From the NCBI GenBank assembly GCA_964586075.1, contig CAZPGZ010000011.1:25491-89490 (forward strand): DNA of 64,000 nt. The letters are read 5' to 3'. Below the pieces are notes generated by a model that saw nothing but the letters and a program-made list of their open reading frames with translations, searched no databases and was not told where the DNA came from. The translations under genes and the position numbers were made by a program. Of the stretch, positions 1 to 7,294 are shown one piece after another. The stretch is from JBAZLV01 sp964586075 (GTDB lineage Bacteria > Nitrospirota > UBA9217). Positions within the stretch are counted from its first letter, which is position 1. Each line of letters opens with the position of its first letter.

Positions 1-564
1 AAATGCTTCAGGAAAAACAGGTACATGAGAATTGCCGCAACCGCTTCCGTCGTCCTGGTTGTTAAATTCATGATGATCAGTGATAATAAGGTCGATTCCC
101 AGGGAACGGGCAACATCAGCTTCGCGGCTGGCAGTAATACCGCAGTCCACCGAGATAACAAGTTTTGCCCCTGTGGATTGAATCATTTTCAGGGCATGGA
201 CATTTAACCCATAGCCTTCAGCCAATCTGTCGGGGATATACCATGCCGCCTGAGCACCCAAAGCTCTGAGCACAAGGAACAACAGCGATGTGCCGGTCAC
301 ACCGTCTACATCATAATCACCGTAAACCGTTATCTTTTCCTTGGTGTCGATGGCCTTTCGGATGCGGTTTACAGCTTTTGGCATCTGGCTGAAAACGCCA
401 GGGTTGGATAATGTCGAAAAGTCACACGCCAGAAAAGCCTGGGCAGCAGCCGGCTCTGTAATTCCGCGATTAACCATCAATCTGGCGATAAGCGGATGCA
501 GACCGGCTTTATCGGAAAGTGCCGCTGCAACAACAGCATCAGATTGTGCGAGAACCCATTTCAT
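1..564 (-). CDS. recJ: RecJ single-strand DNA exonuclease, N-terminal part (runs off the window)
   Basis: The reading frame is open from an ATG at 564 to the window edge, giving 188 residues of the N-terminus. It contains the DHH-family motif VYGDYDVDGVTGT and, further on, a DHHE motif; these aspartates and histidines bind the catalytic metals in RecJ. RecJ degrades single-stranded DNA 5'-3' in recombination and repair. It is the last visible gene of a minus-strand run mobA-tatA-recJ, starting about 20 bases after tatA ends. The C-terminal half lies outside the window, so completeness cannot be judged. Confidence 0.93.
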   Translation of the reverse strand, partial: MKWVLAQSDAVVAAALSDKAGLHPLIARLMVNRGITEPAAAQAFLACDFSTLSNPGVFSQMPKAVNRIRKAIDTKEKITVYGDYDVDGVTGTSLLFLVLRALGAQAAWYIPDRLAEGYGLNVHALKMIQSTGAKLVISVDCGITASREADVARSLGIDLIITDHHEFNNQDDGSGCGNSHVPVFPEAF

Positions 565-583
565 ACGCTCCCGCCTGCTCTGC

Positions 584-781
584 CTATCCCTTGCCCTCTT
601 TATTCTCTTTTTTCCCGGCGTCTTTGCTTATCTCTTCTTGTGAATCGGAAGAAATACCCTTTTTAAACCCTCTAATTGCCTTTCCCAGCCCTTCCCCCAG
701 CTGCGGCAGCCGGTTTGCACCGAAAATAACTATAACAATCACCAAAATAACTAATAACTCCGGCATTCCAAGTCCAAACAT
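584..781 (-). CDS. tatA: Sec-independent translocase subunit TatA/TatE
   Basis: This 65-residue protein has the TatA layout: a short N-terminus, one membrane helix (about residues 5-20), the FGANRLPQLGEGLGKAI amphipathic helix motif, then a charged tail. TatA multimers form the channel that exports folded proteins carrying twin-arginine signals. No tatB or tatC lies in the window. The start overlaps the end of mobA by 31 bases, so the two are probably co-transcribed; Mo-cofactor enzymes are common Tat substrates, which fits this pairing. Confidence 0.93.
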   Translation of the reverse strand: MFGLGMPELLVILVIVIVIFGANRLPQLGEGLGKAIRGFKKGISSDSQEEISKDAGKKENKEGKG

Positions 782-1344
782 GCTTCCTCCCTATACTCTT
801 GTGGTGTATTAAGATTTTTGAGCGACCGTCTTTGCGGATCAAAACGATCTATCTCTCCTTCTGACACATAACGGACTCGAACATCTTTAAAGACCGTTTT
901 TATCTGCCTCGCATCCCGTTGCAGATGATTTTCAATAATCGGGATCAGTCTCCTGTTATACACTGCATGCAGTGGCTCCACAAAATCATCAATCCTCGGC
1001 AAAACCACATCATACCCTTCCGACAACCCTGCCATATAGGAAAGAAGCTGTGAATTCAAAAAAGGCATGTCACAGGCAACAACAAAATTATACTCATCCT
1101 GAGAATGCAACAATCCCGTATATATTCCGGTCAAGGGACCACGCTTGTCGGACACATCCCTAATCACAGAAGCGTCATATGAAGCATACAGCCGGGGTGA
1201 ATTCGTTACAATGATGACACGGTCCGCGATACTTCTGAGCGCAGCCAATACATGTTCAATCATGGGGATACCGGCAATCTTAAGAAACGCCTTGTCCTTG
1301 CCCATGCGCCTGTTTTCCCCGCCGGAAAGCACTATTGCCGTCAT
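751..1344 (-). CDS. mobA: Molybdenum cofactor guanylyltransferase MobA
   Basis: The 197-residue protein opens with LSGGENRRMGKDKAF, the nucleotide-binding signature of MobA-type nucleotidyltransferases, followed by a GPLTGIYTGL segment. MobA attaches GMP to molybdopterin to make the guanine dinucleotide cofactor in the cytoplasm. Length matches the family. It heads the mobA-tatA-recJ run and is divergent from the plus-strand operon at 1486. Confidence 0.9.
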   Translation of the reverse strand: MTAIVLSGGENRRMGKDKAFLKIAGIPMIEHVLAALRSIADRVIIVTNSPRLYASYDASVIRDVSDKRGPLTGIYTGLLHSQDEYNFVVACDMPFLNSQLLSYMAGLSEGYDVVLPRIDDFVEPLHAVYNRRLIPIIENHLQRDARQIKTVFKDVRVRYVSEGEIDRFDPQRRSLKNLNTPQEYREEACLDLECRSY

Positions 1345-1445
1345 ATTTAAAAGTACAGCATTTAATGCGGAGTGTCAACTGAGAACTTGGTAATCCTCTG
1401 TATGCCGGACGCTGCCTGTTTCGGAAACGGTTCTGGAACAGTTTT

Positions 1446-1473
1446 TTGCTTGAATTGACGGCTAATTTATACT
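1446..1473 (+). promoter_or_regulatory. Possible promoter for the 1486 operon
   Basis: A TATACT -10-like box (1468-1473) lies 12 bases before the ATG at 1486. A weak TTGCTT -35-like box sits at 1446-1451 with a 16-base spacer. No Shine-Dalgarno sequence precedes the ATG, so the transcript could be nearly leaderless. The -35 match is poor. Confidence 0.3.
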
Positions 1474-1485
1474 AAGATTACAAAC

Positions 1486-1740
1486 ATGGAAGAAAGAATT
1501 GGGTCCGTCATCAAGTTTTTCGACAAAACAGCCATCGCTGCAGTCAAGCTGGACTTTGGTGACCTTGCCATCGGCGATACAATCCGTATTAAAGGACCGG
1601 ATACAGACTTCACGCAAAAGGTTGAAATTTTAGAATTTGACCATAAACCGGTTCAAAAAGCGCTGCGCGGCCATTTTGCGGGCGTCAAGCTTTCCCAATC
1701 TGTAAAACCATTTGATCTTTTATTCAGAATCATTGGATAG
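1486..1740 (+). CDS. Translation elongation factor-like protein (EF-Tu domain II-like)
   Basis: This 84-residue protein resembles the stand-alone beta-barrel proteins annotated as translation elongation factor-like. It contains GSVIKFFDKTAIAAVKL near the start and GDTIRIKGPDTDF in the middle, the pattern of domain II of translational GTPases. It has no GTPase domain. It is the first gene of a plus-strand operon and ends 9 bases before the DppB-type permease. Its function is not known to me. Confidence 0.75.
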   Translation: MEERIGSVIKFFDKTAIAAVKLDFGDLAIGDTIRIKGPDTDFTQKVEILEFDHKPVQKALRGHFAGVKLSQSVKPFDLLFRIIG

Positions 1741-1749
1741 CTCCCTCCG

Positions 1750-2730
1750 ATGCTCACCTATATCATTAAACGCCTTCTTCTGATGATCCCTATTCTCCTT
1801 GGCATTACCGTGCTGAGCTTCGGCGTTATGCGCCTGGCTCCAGGCGGTCCTGCCGAAGCTCAGATGGAGTTCTCATCAAAAGCCTCTGCTGAGGCCCGCG
1901 AAAGGCTCAGAAAGCTTTATGGAGCCGACCAGCCTTTTTACAAACAATATGCGACCTGGCTTACAAAATTCGTAACGCTGGATTTCGGGGAAGCTTTTGC
2001 CGACGGACGCAAAGTAAAAGACAAAATATTCGAATGCCTCCCCATCACGCTCACAATCAACATTTTGTCTCTCGGACTGGTCCTTTTGATTGCCATTCCC
2101 ATAGGCATCATGTCGGCAACGCAACAGTATTCGTTTTTTGACCGGGCAACAACAATCTTTGTTTTCATCGGTTTTTCTACACCTTCATTCTGGCTCGCGT
2201 TGTTACTTATCTATTTGTTCGGCGTACAGTGGGGTTTGCTTCCCATATCGGGCATACATAGCCTGGACGTTGGAAATCTGAACAAATGGAGCTGGGGATG
2301 GTTCGTTGATGCAGCTCAACACTTGATCCTGCCGGTATTTGTCTCGGCGTTTGGCGGTCTAGCTGGTTTTTCTCGATATGTTCGAAATAATATGCTTGAG
2401 GTTATGCGACAGGATTATATTCGTACAGCCCGTGCAAAAGGGCTCCCGGAAAACGAGGTAATTTATAAGCATGCACTCAGAAACGCCTTGATGCCCGTGA
2501 TTACCATATTGGGCCTTGCGGTCCCCGGTATAATTGGCGGCAGTGTAATCATGGAAACTGTTTTTAGCATCCCGGGAATGGGACAACTTTTGTACCAATC
2601 GGTTTTTTCAAGAGATTATAACTTGGCAATGGGCATTCTCGTGCCGGCGGCGTGCCTTACTATGCTCGGCAACTTTTTTGCCGATATTGCGTATGCATTT
2701 ACCGATCCGAGAGTAAGACTTCATTCATAG
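1750..2730 (+). CDS. ABC transporter permease, DppB/OppB type
   Basis: This 326-residue protein has the DppB family architecture: an N-terminal helix, a long periplasmic segment starting PGGPAEA, then a cluster of membrane helices. The EAA-like loop RTARAKGLPE contacts the ATPase. Members carry dipeptides, oligopeptides or nickel. It is paired with the DppC-type gene 34 bases downstream. No binding protein or ATPase gene is next to it, so the substrate cannot be told. Confidence 0.9.
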   Translation: MLTYIIKRLLLMIPILLGITVLSFGVMRLAPGGPAEAQMEFSSKASAEARERLRKLYGADQPFYKQYATWLTKFVTLDFGEAFADGRKVKDKIFECLPITLTINILSLGLVLLIAIPIGIMSATQQYSFFDRATTIFVFIGFSTPSFWLALLLIYLFGVQWGLLPISGIHSLDVGNLNKWSWGWFVDAAQHLILPVFVSAFGGLAGFSRYVRNNMLEVMRQDYIRTARAKGLPENEVIYKHALRNALMPVITILGLAVPGIIGGSVIMETVFSIPGMGQLLYQSVFSRDYNLAMGILVPAACLTMLGNFFADIAYAFTDPRVRLHS

Positions 2731-2764
2731 TACCTGTCAAAAAATAGGTTTAAATAATACAATT

Positions 2765-3607
2765 ATGAATCTGGCGATTTCCAGAACCATCCGGCATTTG
2801 ACAAAAAACAAACTCGCCGTTATCGGCGGGATTCTGGTTTTGCTTGTTTTTGTTCTTTCTATTTTTGCCCCTCTGGTAGCACCTTACAGCCCTGCCGCTA
2901 TTGACATCAAGAATATTCTTGTGGAGCCGTCATTTTCACATCCACTGGGAACCGACGAACTGGGAAGAGATGTCCTGTCCCGCATGCTCTGGGGGGGAAG
3001 AATTTCTCTTGAAGTCGGTTTTGTGGCAGTCGGCATCGCCACGATTATCGGGATTATTCTCGGCGCGATCTCAGGTTATTATGGTGGTTATATTGACAGT
3101 ATCATCATGCGGGCAGTTGATATCATGCTGAGCATTCCCACAATTTTTCTGGTGCTCGCAGTAATTGCCATTCTTGAACCGAGTATTTTCAACATTATGA
3201 TCGTAATAGGGCTTACAAGCTGGATGGAACCGGCCCGGCTCATCCGTGCAGAATTTATATCGCTGAAGGAACGCGAGTTTGTGATCGCTGCTCAGGCCAT
3301 GGGCGCCGTAGATGCACGTATTATTATAAAACATGTTCTACCGAACGGGCTTTCTCCGATCCTTGTATCTGCAACAATGGGGATTGGTGGTGCAGTCCTC
3401 ATCGAGTCAGCCCTCAGCTTTCTCGGCCTTGGCGTCCAGCCTCCCACCCCAAGCTGGGGCAGCCTGCTCTCTTCAGGCAAAGACAACATAGAAATAGCCT
3501 GGTGGCTTTCTGCTTTTCCCGGCCTTGCGATTCTCATAACCGTTCTTGGGTATAATCTTTTAGGTGAAGGCATTCGTGACGCGCTTGATCCGCGCCAGCA
3601 GTTATGA
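2765..3607 (+). CDS. ABC transporter permease, DppC/OppC type
   Basis: This 280-residue protein is the usual partner of DppB: an N-terminal helix, the HPLGTDELGRDVLSRMLWGG signature of the OppC N-terminal region, five further helices, and the EAA-type segment REFVIAAQAMGA. It forms a heterodimeric membrane channel with the preceding permease. The two ATPases and the solute-binding protein needed for transport are not in this operon and are probably encoded elsewhere. Confidence 0.9.
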   Translation: MNLAISRTIRHLTKNKLAVIGGILVLLVFVLSIFAPLVAPYSPAAIDIKNILVEPSFSHPLGTDELGRDVLSRMLWGGRISLEVGFVAVGIATIIGIILGAISGYYGGYIDSIIMRAVDIMLSIPTIFLVLAVIAILEPSIFNIMIVIGLTSWMEPARLIRAEFISLKEREFVIAAQAMGAVDARIIIKHVLPNGLSPILVSATMGIGGAVLIESALSFLGLGVQPPTPSWGSLLSSGKDNIEIAWWLSAFPGLAILITVLGYNLLGEGIRDALDPRQQL

Positions 3608-3651
3608 TAACTACTCAAAAAAAAACAAATGCGTTCAGAAAGTGAGGGGAA

Positions 3652-4023
3652 ATGTGCAAGTCTCGCGTTGATGTTGATATGGAAAAGCTTCTTGATGAAA
3701 TCCCGGTAGCGTTGACGTATACAGACAGGCAAGGCATTATCCTTTATCGTAATCGAATTGCGGCTGCAAGACCTTCCCCAGGTCCAAGAAACGTGGGCAT
3801 CAATATAAGAGATTGCCATGCTCTGCCGGAGAGCAAACAAAAGATTGGTCAGATTTTTGATGATTTTATTAAAGGCCGGCGGGAACCACACTATTATGTA
3901 TCGCAAAGAACAGGAATCGAGGAACTGGTAACACTGATTCCGGTTTTTACTCAAGACCGGTTTACGGGGTGTTTGCAGGTCATACATCCGCTTGAAATAA
4001 AAGGAAAGAAAAGAACTTTTTAA
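3652..4023 (+). CDS. Small PAS-domain protein
   Basis: This 123-residue protein reads as a single PAS-like domain: LDEIPVALTYTDRQGIILYR near the N-terminus is the classic PAS strand pair, and TLIPVFTQDRFTGCLQVIHP forms the final strands. It resembles the stand-alone or DUF438-linked PAS proteins of anaerobes. No output domain is present. It follows the two permeases by 44 bases and may sense redox or a ligand, but no ligand-binding residue can be assigned. Confidence 0.6.
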   Translation: MCKSRVDVDMEKLLDEIPVALTYTDRQGIILYRNRIAAARPSPGPRNVGINIRDCHALPESKQKIGQIFDDFIKGRREPHYYVSQRTGIEELVTLIPVFTQDRFTGCLQVIHPLEIKGKKRTF

Positions 4024-4079
4024 ATGCACGTAAACTGAAGCAGTATACATTTCTGCTTATCACTACAAAACACGTTTCG

Positions 4080-5138
4080 TTACTGTTCTTTGCCAGACTT
4101 TTTTTGTTTGTTTGCAGTCATCCTATTTGATTTATATCTGCCGATAGCCTTTTCGTGTTCTCCAAAATCCTTTGAAAAATAATGGCTGCCGTCACCTTGA
4201 GCTACAAAAAAAAGATAGTCCACCTTTTCAGGATACAGCGCAGCAAGAATTGCGCCTTGGCCGGGATTTGCGATCGGCCCGGGTGGAAGACCTTTATGCA
4301 GATAGGTATTATAGGGAGATTGACGCTTCAGGTCTTCTTTCGTCACTTTCGTGATCCATGCTTTTGTTCCATATACGGCAGTGGGATCGGCCTGTAGTTT
4401 CATTTTTTTCTTCAGTCTGTTTAAATAGACTGCAGCGATCAGCTTTCGCTCAGTGGAAATCTTTGCTTCTTTCTCCACAATAGAAGCCAAAGTAACAATC
4501 TGATGTTCGGTAAAACCCATTTCTTTTGCCCTGCTGCGATAGCTGTCAACAAAAACCGCTTTATAGCGTTGCACCATCCGTTTCGGAATATCTTCCAATT
4601 TGATGCCCTTCGGAAGATAATACGTATCAGGAAAGAGATATCCTTCCAGAGTGTCTGCATCAATACCCAACGAGCGTACATATTCTTTATTTTTTACCAG
4701 ATTGATAAATTTATTCGGGTCGGAAATAAGCGGCGTATTGGAAAGCGTCCAACCGATTTGATACAGATTATATCCTTCCGGCACTATGACTTGATACTCA
4801 ATAATCTTGCCGTTACGTAGGGCATCAAGAACATCCCACATACTCATGTTCGTGTTGAGCCCGTAATAGCCGAAGCGAACTTTGCGGCTGATGCCCTCGA
4901 GTCTGCCGAGGATTTCAAAATAGCTGCGGTATCGTATGATCCCTTCATTCTGCAACGTGGCTGCAATGGTTTTAAAACTCATGCCTTCGGCTACTTCGAT
5001 TTCTTTCCATATGCGTTCCTTGGATGGCGGGACAAAGAATGCGAGGTACAGATGAATGGTCAGAATAAGTATTGCCGTTGCGAAAAGAAAAAAAATCCAT
5101 AAGTTTTTTTTGATATGACGCATCTTATCCTCTCGCAC
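4080..5138 (-). CDS. mltG: Endolytic murein transglycosylase MltG
   Basis: This 352-residue protein has an N-terminal membrane helix (about residues 13-34), a LysM-like region, and the YceG catalytic domain. The motif ASIVEKEA near residues 218-225 contains the catalytic glutamate (E222). MltG cleaves nascent glycan strands and limits their length at the inner membrane. An alternative start at Met6 (MRHIKK) is possible. It converges with the PAS gene and does not appear to be in an operon with ubiB, from which 69 bases separate it. Confidence 0.93.
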   Translation of the reverse strand: MREDKMRHIKKNLWIFFLFATAILILTIHLYLAFFVPPSKERIWKEIEVAEGMSFKTIAATLQNEGIIRYRSYFEILGRLEGISRKVRFGYYGLNTNMSMWDVLDALRNGKIIEYQVIVPEGYNLYQIGWTLSNTPLISDPNKFINLVKNKEYVRSLGIDADTLEGYLFPDTYYLPKGIKLEDIPKRMVQRYKAVFVDSYRSRAKEMGFTEHQIVTLASIVEKEAKISTERKLIAAVYLNRLKKKMKLQADPTAVYGTKAWITKVTKEDLKRQSPYNTYLHKGLPPGPIANPGQGAILAALYPEKVDYLFFVAQGDGSHYFSKDFGEHEKAIGRYKSNRMTANKQKKSGKEQ

Positions 5139-5207
5139 TGAACGTGCTGTATTGGTGGAGCGGTATTGTATTTGCTAATCTTTTTCTCCCGGATTATATC
5201 AAAAAAA

Positions 5208-6917
5208 TCAGAGTTGACCGGACCTCAGGATACCGATCAATATCCAAAGTCCCAAGAATGCGGCAAGGACATATCCGATAAGACCAAATATCGGCAAACC
5301 GAAAAGCATCGGTCCTTGGGCCGAATGGATAATGATGGACGACGCAATAATGATGGCGGCCGTAATCACACTGAAGGCAAGACGGTTGCTCGATTTGTCA
5401 ATATCCCTGATCAAATAATGGAGATCTTCGTGATGAATATTGATGCGAATTTCTCCATGCGTGATTTTTCTAACGATCATGCGTATCTGCTTCGGTAAAA
5501 GAGCAACAGCATCGGCAAGGCCCGTTATATCTTTTTTAATTTTTTTCAGTGCGTGAAGCGGGTTTTGTTTCAGACCTATTAATTCGGCGACATACGGTTT
5601 TGCTGATTCATAATAATTAAAGTCAGGATCGAGTTGTCTGAGTATGCCTTCCAGAGTAATAAGCGCCTTATCCATAAGATACAAGTTAGAGGGCAGTTTC
5701 AACCGGTGACGAACAAGAATATGCGTAATACGATCCACATAGGCGCTAAAATCGATTTGTTTTGCCTGCATAATGTAATACGGCTCCAGGAACTCAACCA
5801 AATCTTCCTTCAGTTCCCGTTGAAATTTTTCAATGTCGATGGATTCATCGGAAAGAAAGCCCATGTCAACATATCTGCTCACCAGGGTATCATAATCATG
5901 ATTTGCCAGCGCAAGGAAAATCGTGGCGAAATGTTCTTTATTTTCATCGGAAATCCTGCCCATAATACCAAAATCAACGAGCCCGAGCCTCCCATCTGAA
6001 AGAATGAACAAATTGCCCGGATGAGGATCAGCATGGAAAAAACCGTCCTGTAAGACCATTTTGAAAAAAGCCGCACCACCTTTTCGAGCAATTTCCCTGC
6101 GGTCATGTCCCGCGCGTTCGAGCTTATCGAAATCATTGATCCTAATGCCGTCTATTTTTTCCAGAACAAGTATGCGTTTACTGGAAATTTCCAAATAGAC
6201 TTTGGGAACATGCAGAATTGAGCTTTGTTCAAAATTTTTTCGCAATTGCACGGCGTTGGACGCTTCGACAAAAAAGTCAAGTTCTCGCCTGATGGTATGT
6301 GCAAATTCTTCAACAATTCCGGGAATATTATACGGTCGCAATTCAGGGACGCGAGTGTCGATAAGATGAGCAAACCAGCGCATAAGACCGATGTCACGGT
6401 CGATTATGCGGATAATGTGTGGGCGCTGGACTTTGACCATCACTTCGTTTCCGTTCAGAAGGGTTGCACGATGGACCTGAGCGATGGACGCGGCAGCAAC
6501 CGGGATATCATCGAAAGAGAGAAATACTTTTTCCAGAGGCAGTTTCAATTCGTCTTCAACGATTTTTTTTGCCTCTGAAACTGGAAAAGGCGCGACAGAG
6601 TCCGTCAGTTTTAACAACTCACGGGAATACTCAAGGGGCAGCATATCGGGACGGCAGGCCAGGACTTGTCCGAATTTTATAAAGGTGGGCCCCAAATCCT
6701 CGAACATCATGCGAAGACGTTCAGGTGCCCCAATGCGGTGGAGTTGAGAAAAAGATGGTTCTTGAACTGTAGTGAGACGTTTTCTCAGGGTAAAAAAACG
6801 CTGCAAGCCCATCTGTTCTACCAGATGGTCAAAGCCATGCCGGGATGCCACAGCGATAATGCGCCCTATCCTAGGGAGATCTCTGAAATATCTTCTCCTG
6901 AAACTGAAAAGAGACAT
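5208..6917 (-). CDS. ubiB: UbiB/ABC1-family atypical kinase
   Basis: This 569-residue protein carries the UbiB hallmarks: a KFGQ version of the KxGQ motif at residues 81-84, the VMVKVQRP nucleotide-binding strand, HADPHPGNLF, and DFGIMG in place of the kinase DFG. Two membrane helices lie at the C-terminus. UbiB proteins are ATPases that support ubiquinone and other isoprenoid-lipid metabolism at the membrane. A phasin-like gene lies 19 bases upstream in the same operon. Confidence 0.92.
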   Translation of the reverse strand: MSLFSFRRRYFRDLPRIGRIIAVASRHGFDHLVEQMGLQRFFTLRKRLTTVQEPSFSQLHRIGAPERLRMMFEDLGPTFIKFGQVLACRPDMLPLEYSRELLKLTDSVAPFPVSEAKKIVEDELKLPLEKVFLSFDDIPVAAASIAQVHRATLLNGNEVMVKVQRPHIIRIIDRDIGLMRWFAHLIDTRVPELRPYNIPGIVEEFAHTIRRELDFFVEASNAVQLRKNFEQSSILHVPKVYLEISSKRILVLEKIDGIRINDFDKLERAGHDRREIARKGGAAFFKMVLQDGFFHADPHPGNLFILSDGRLGLVDFGIMGRISDENKEHFATIFLALANHDYDTLVSRYVDMGFLSDESIDIEKFQRELKEDLVEFLEPYYIMQAKQIDFSAYVDRITHILVRHRLKLPSNLYLMDKALITLEGILRQLDPDFNYYESAKPYVAELIGLKQNPLHALKKIKKDITGLADAVALLPKQIRMIVRKITHGEIRINIHHEDLHYLIRDIDKSSNRLAFSVITAAIIIASSIIIHSAQGPMLFGLPIFGLIGYVLAAFLGLWILIGILRSGQL

Positions 6918-6936
6918 GGGTGTCCTTGGGCAAAAG

Positions 6937-7257
6937 CTACGCCCCGCCCTTTCCTCCGTCTCCTTCTAGTTTTGCAATTCTTATTGACAAGGCCTGGATG
7001 CTTTTTTCCATTTTTTCGAAGTCGTCGTGCGTGGGAATGTTAAATTTTTGCAGCGCAACGGTAACAGCATCTTTAACTCTGAAATCCATATCGTGCGTGC
7101 TTTGCTCAGCTTTTGTTATCCACTCTTTTAACAGCGCAGCACCTTCTGACTTCGAAAGTTCTCCAGCTTTGATAAGTTCTTCTAGAAAACTTACGATTTT
7201 TTCTTGTGCTCCAACTCCGGCAAAGATGGCTTTTCTAATGGTTTCCGAAACTGTCAT
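6937..7257 (-). CDS. Phasin-like/PHA granule-associated family protein
   Basis: This 106-residue alpha-helical protein (VSETIRKAIFAGVGAQEKI at the start, a coiled coil at the end) matches the short phasin-like proteins often found beside ubiB. No PHA synthase gene is in the window, so a polyester storage role is not supported here; a scaffold or chaperone role for UbiB is an inference from position only. The start is preceded by GGAGGTTGAC. Confidence 0.65.
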   Translation of the reverse strand: MTVSETIRKAIFAGVGAQEKIVSFLEELIKAGELSKSEGAALLKEWITKAEQSTHDMDFRVKDAVTVALQKFNIPTHDDFEKMEKSIQALSIRIAKLEGDGGKGGA

Positions 7258-7294
7258 GTCAACCTCCTTTCAGAGATGCTTCACGACAATTCTT

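Noticed and set aside
1415..1450. A sigma-54 promoter (TGGAAC ... TTGC) upstream of 1486
   Set aside because: The GG and GC pairs are 11 bases apart; sigma-54 requires 10, and there is no tolerance for this change.
4036..4056. Terminator between the PAS gene and mltG
   Set aside because: AAGCAG/CTGCTT can pair, but the stem is short and no T run follows.
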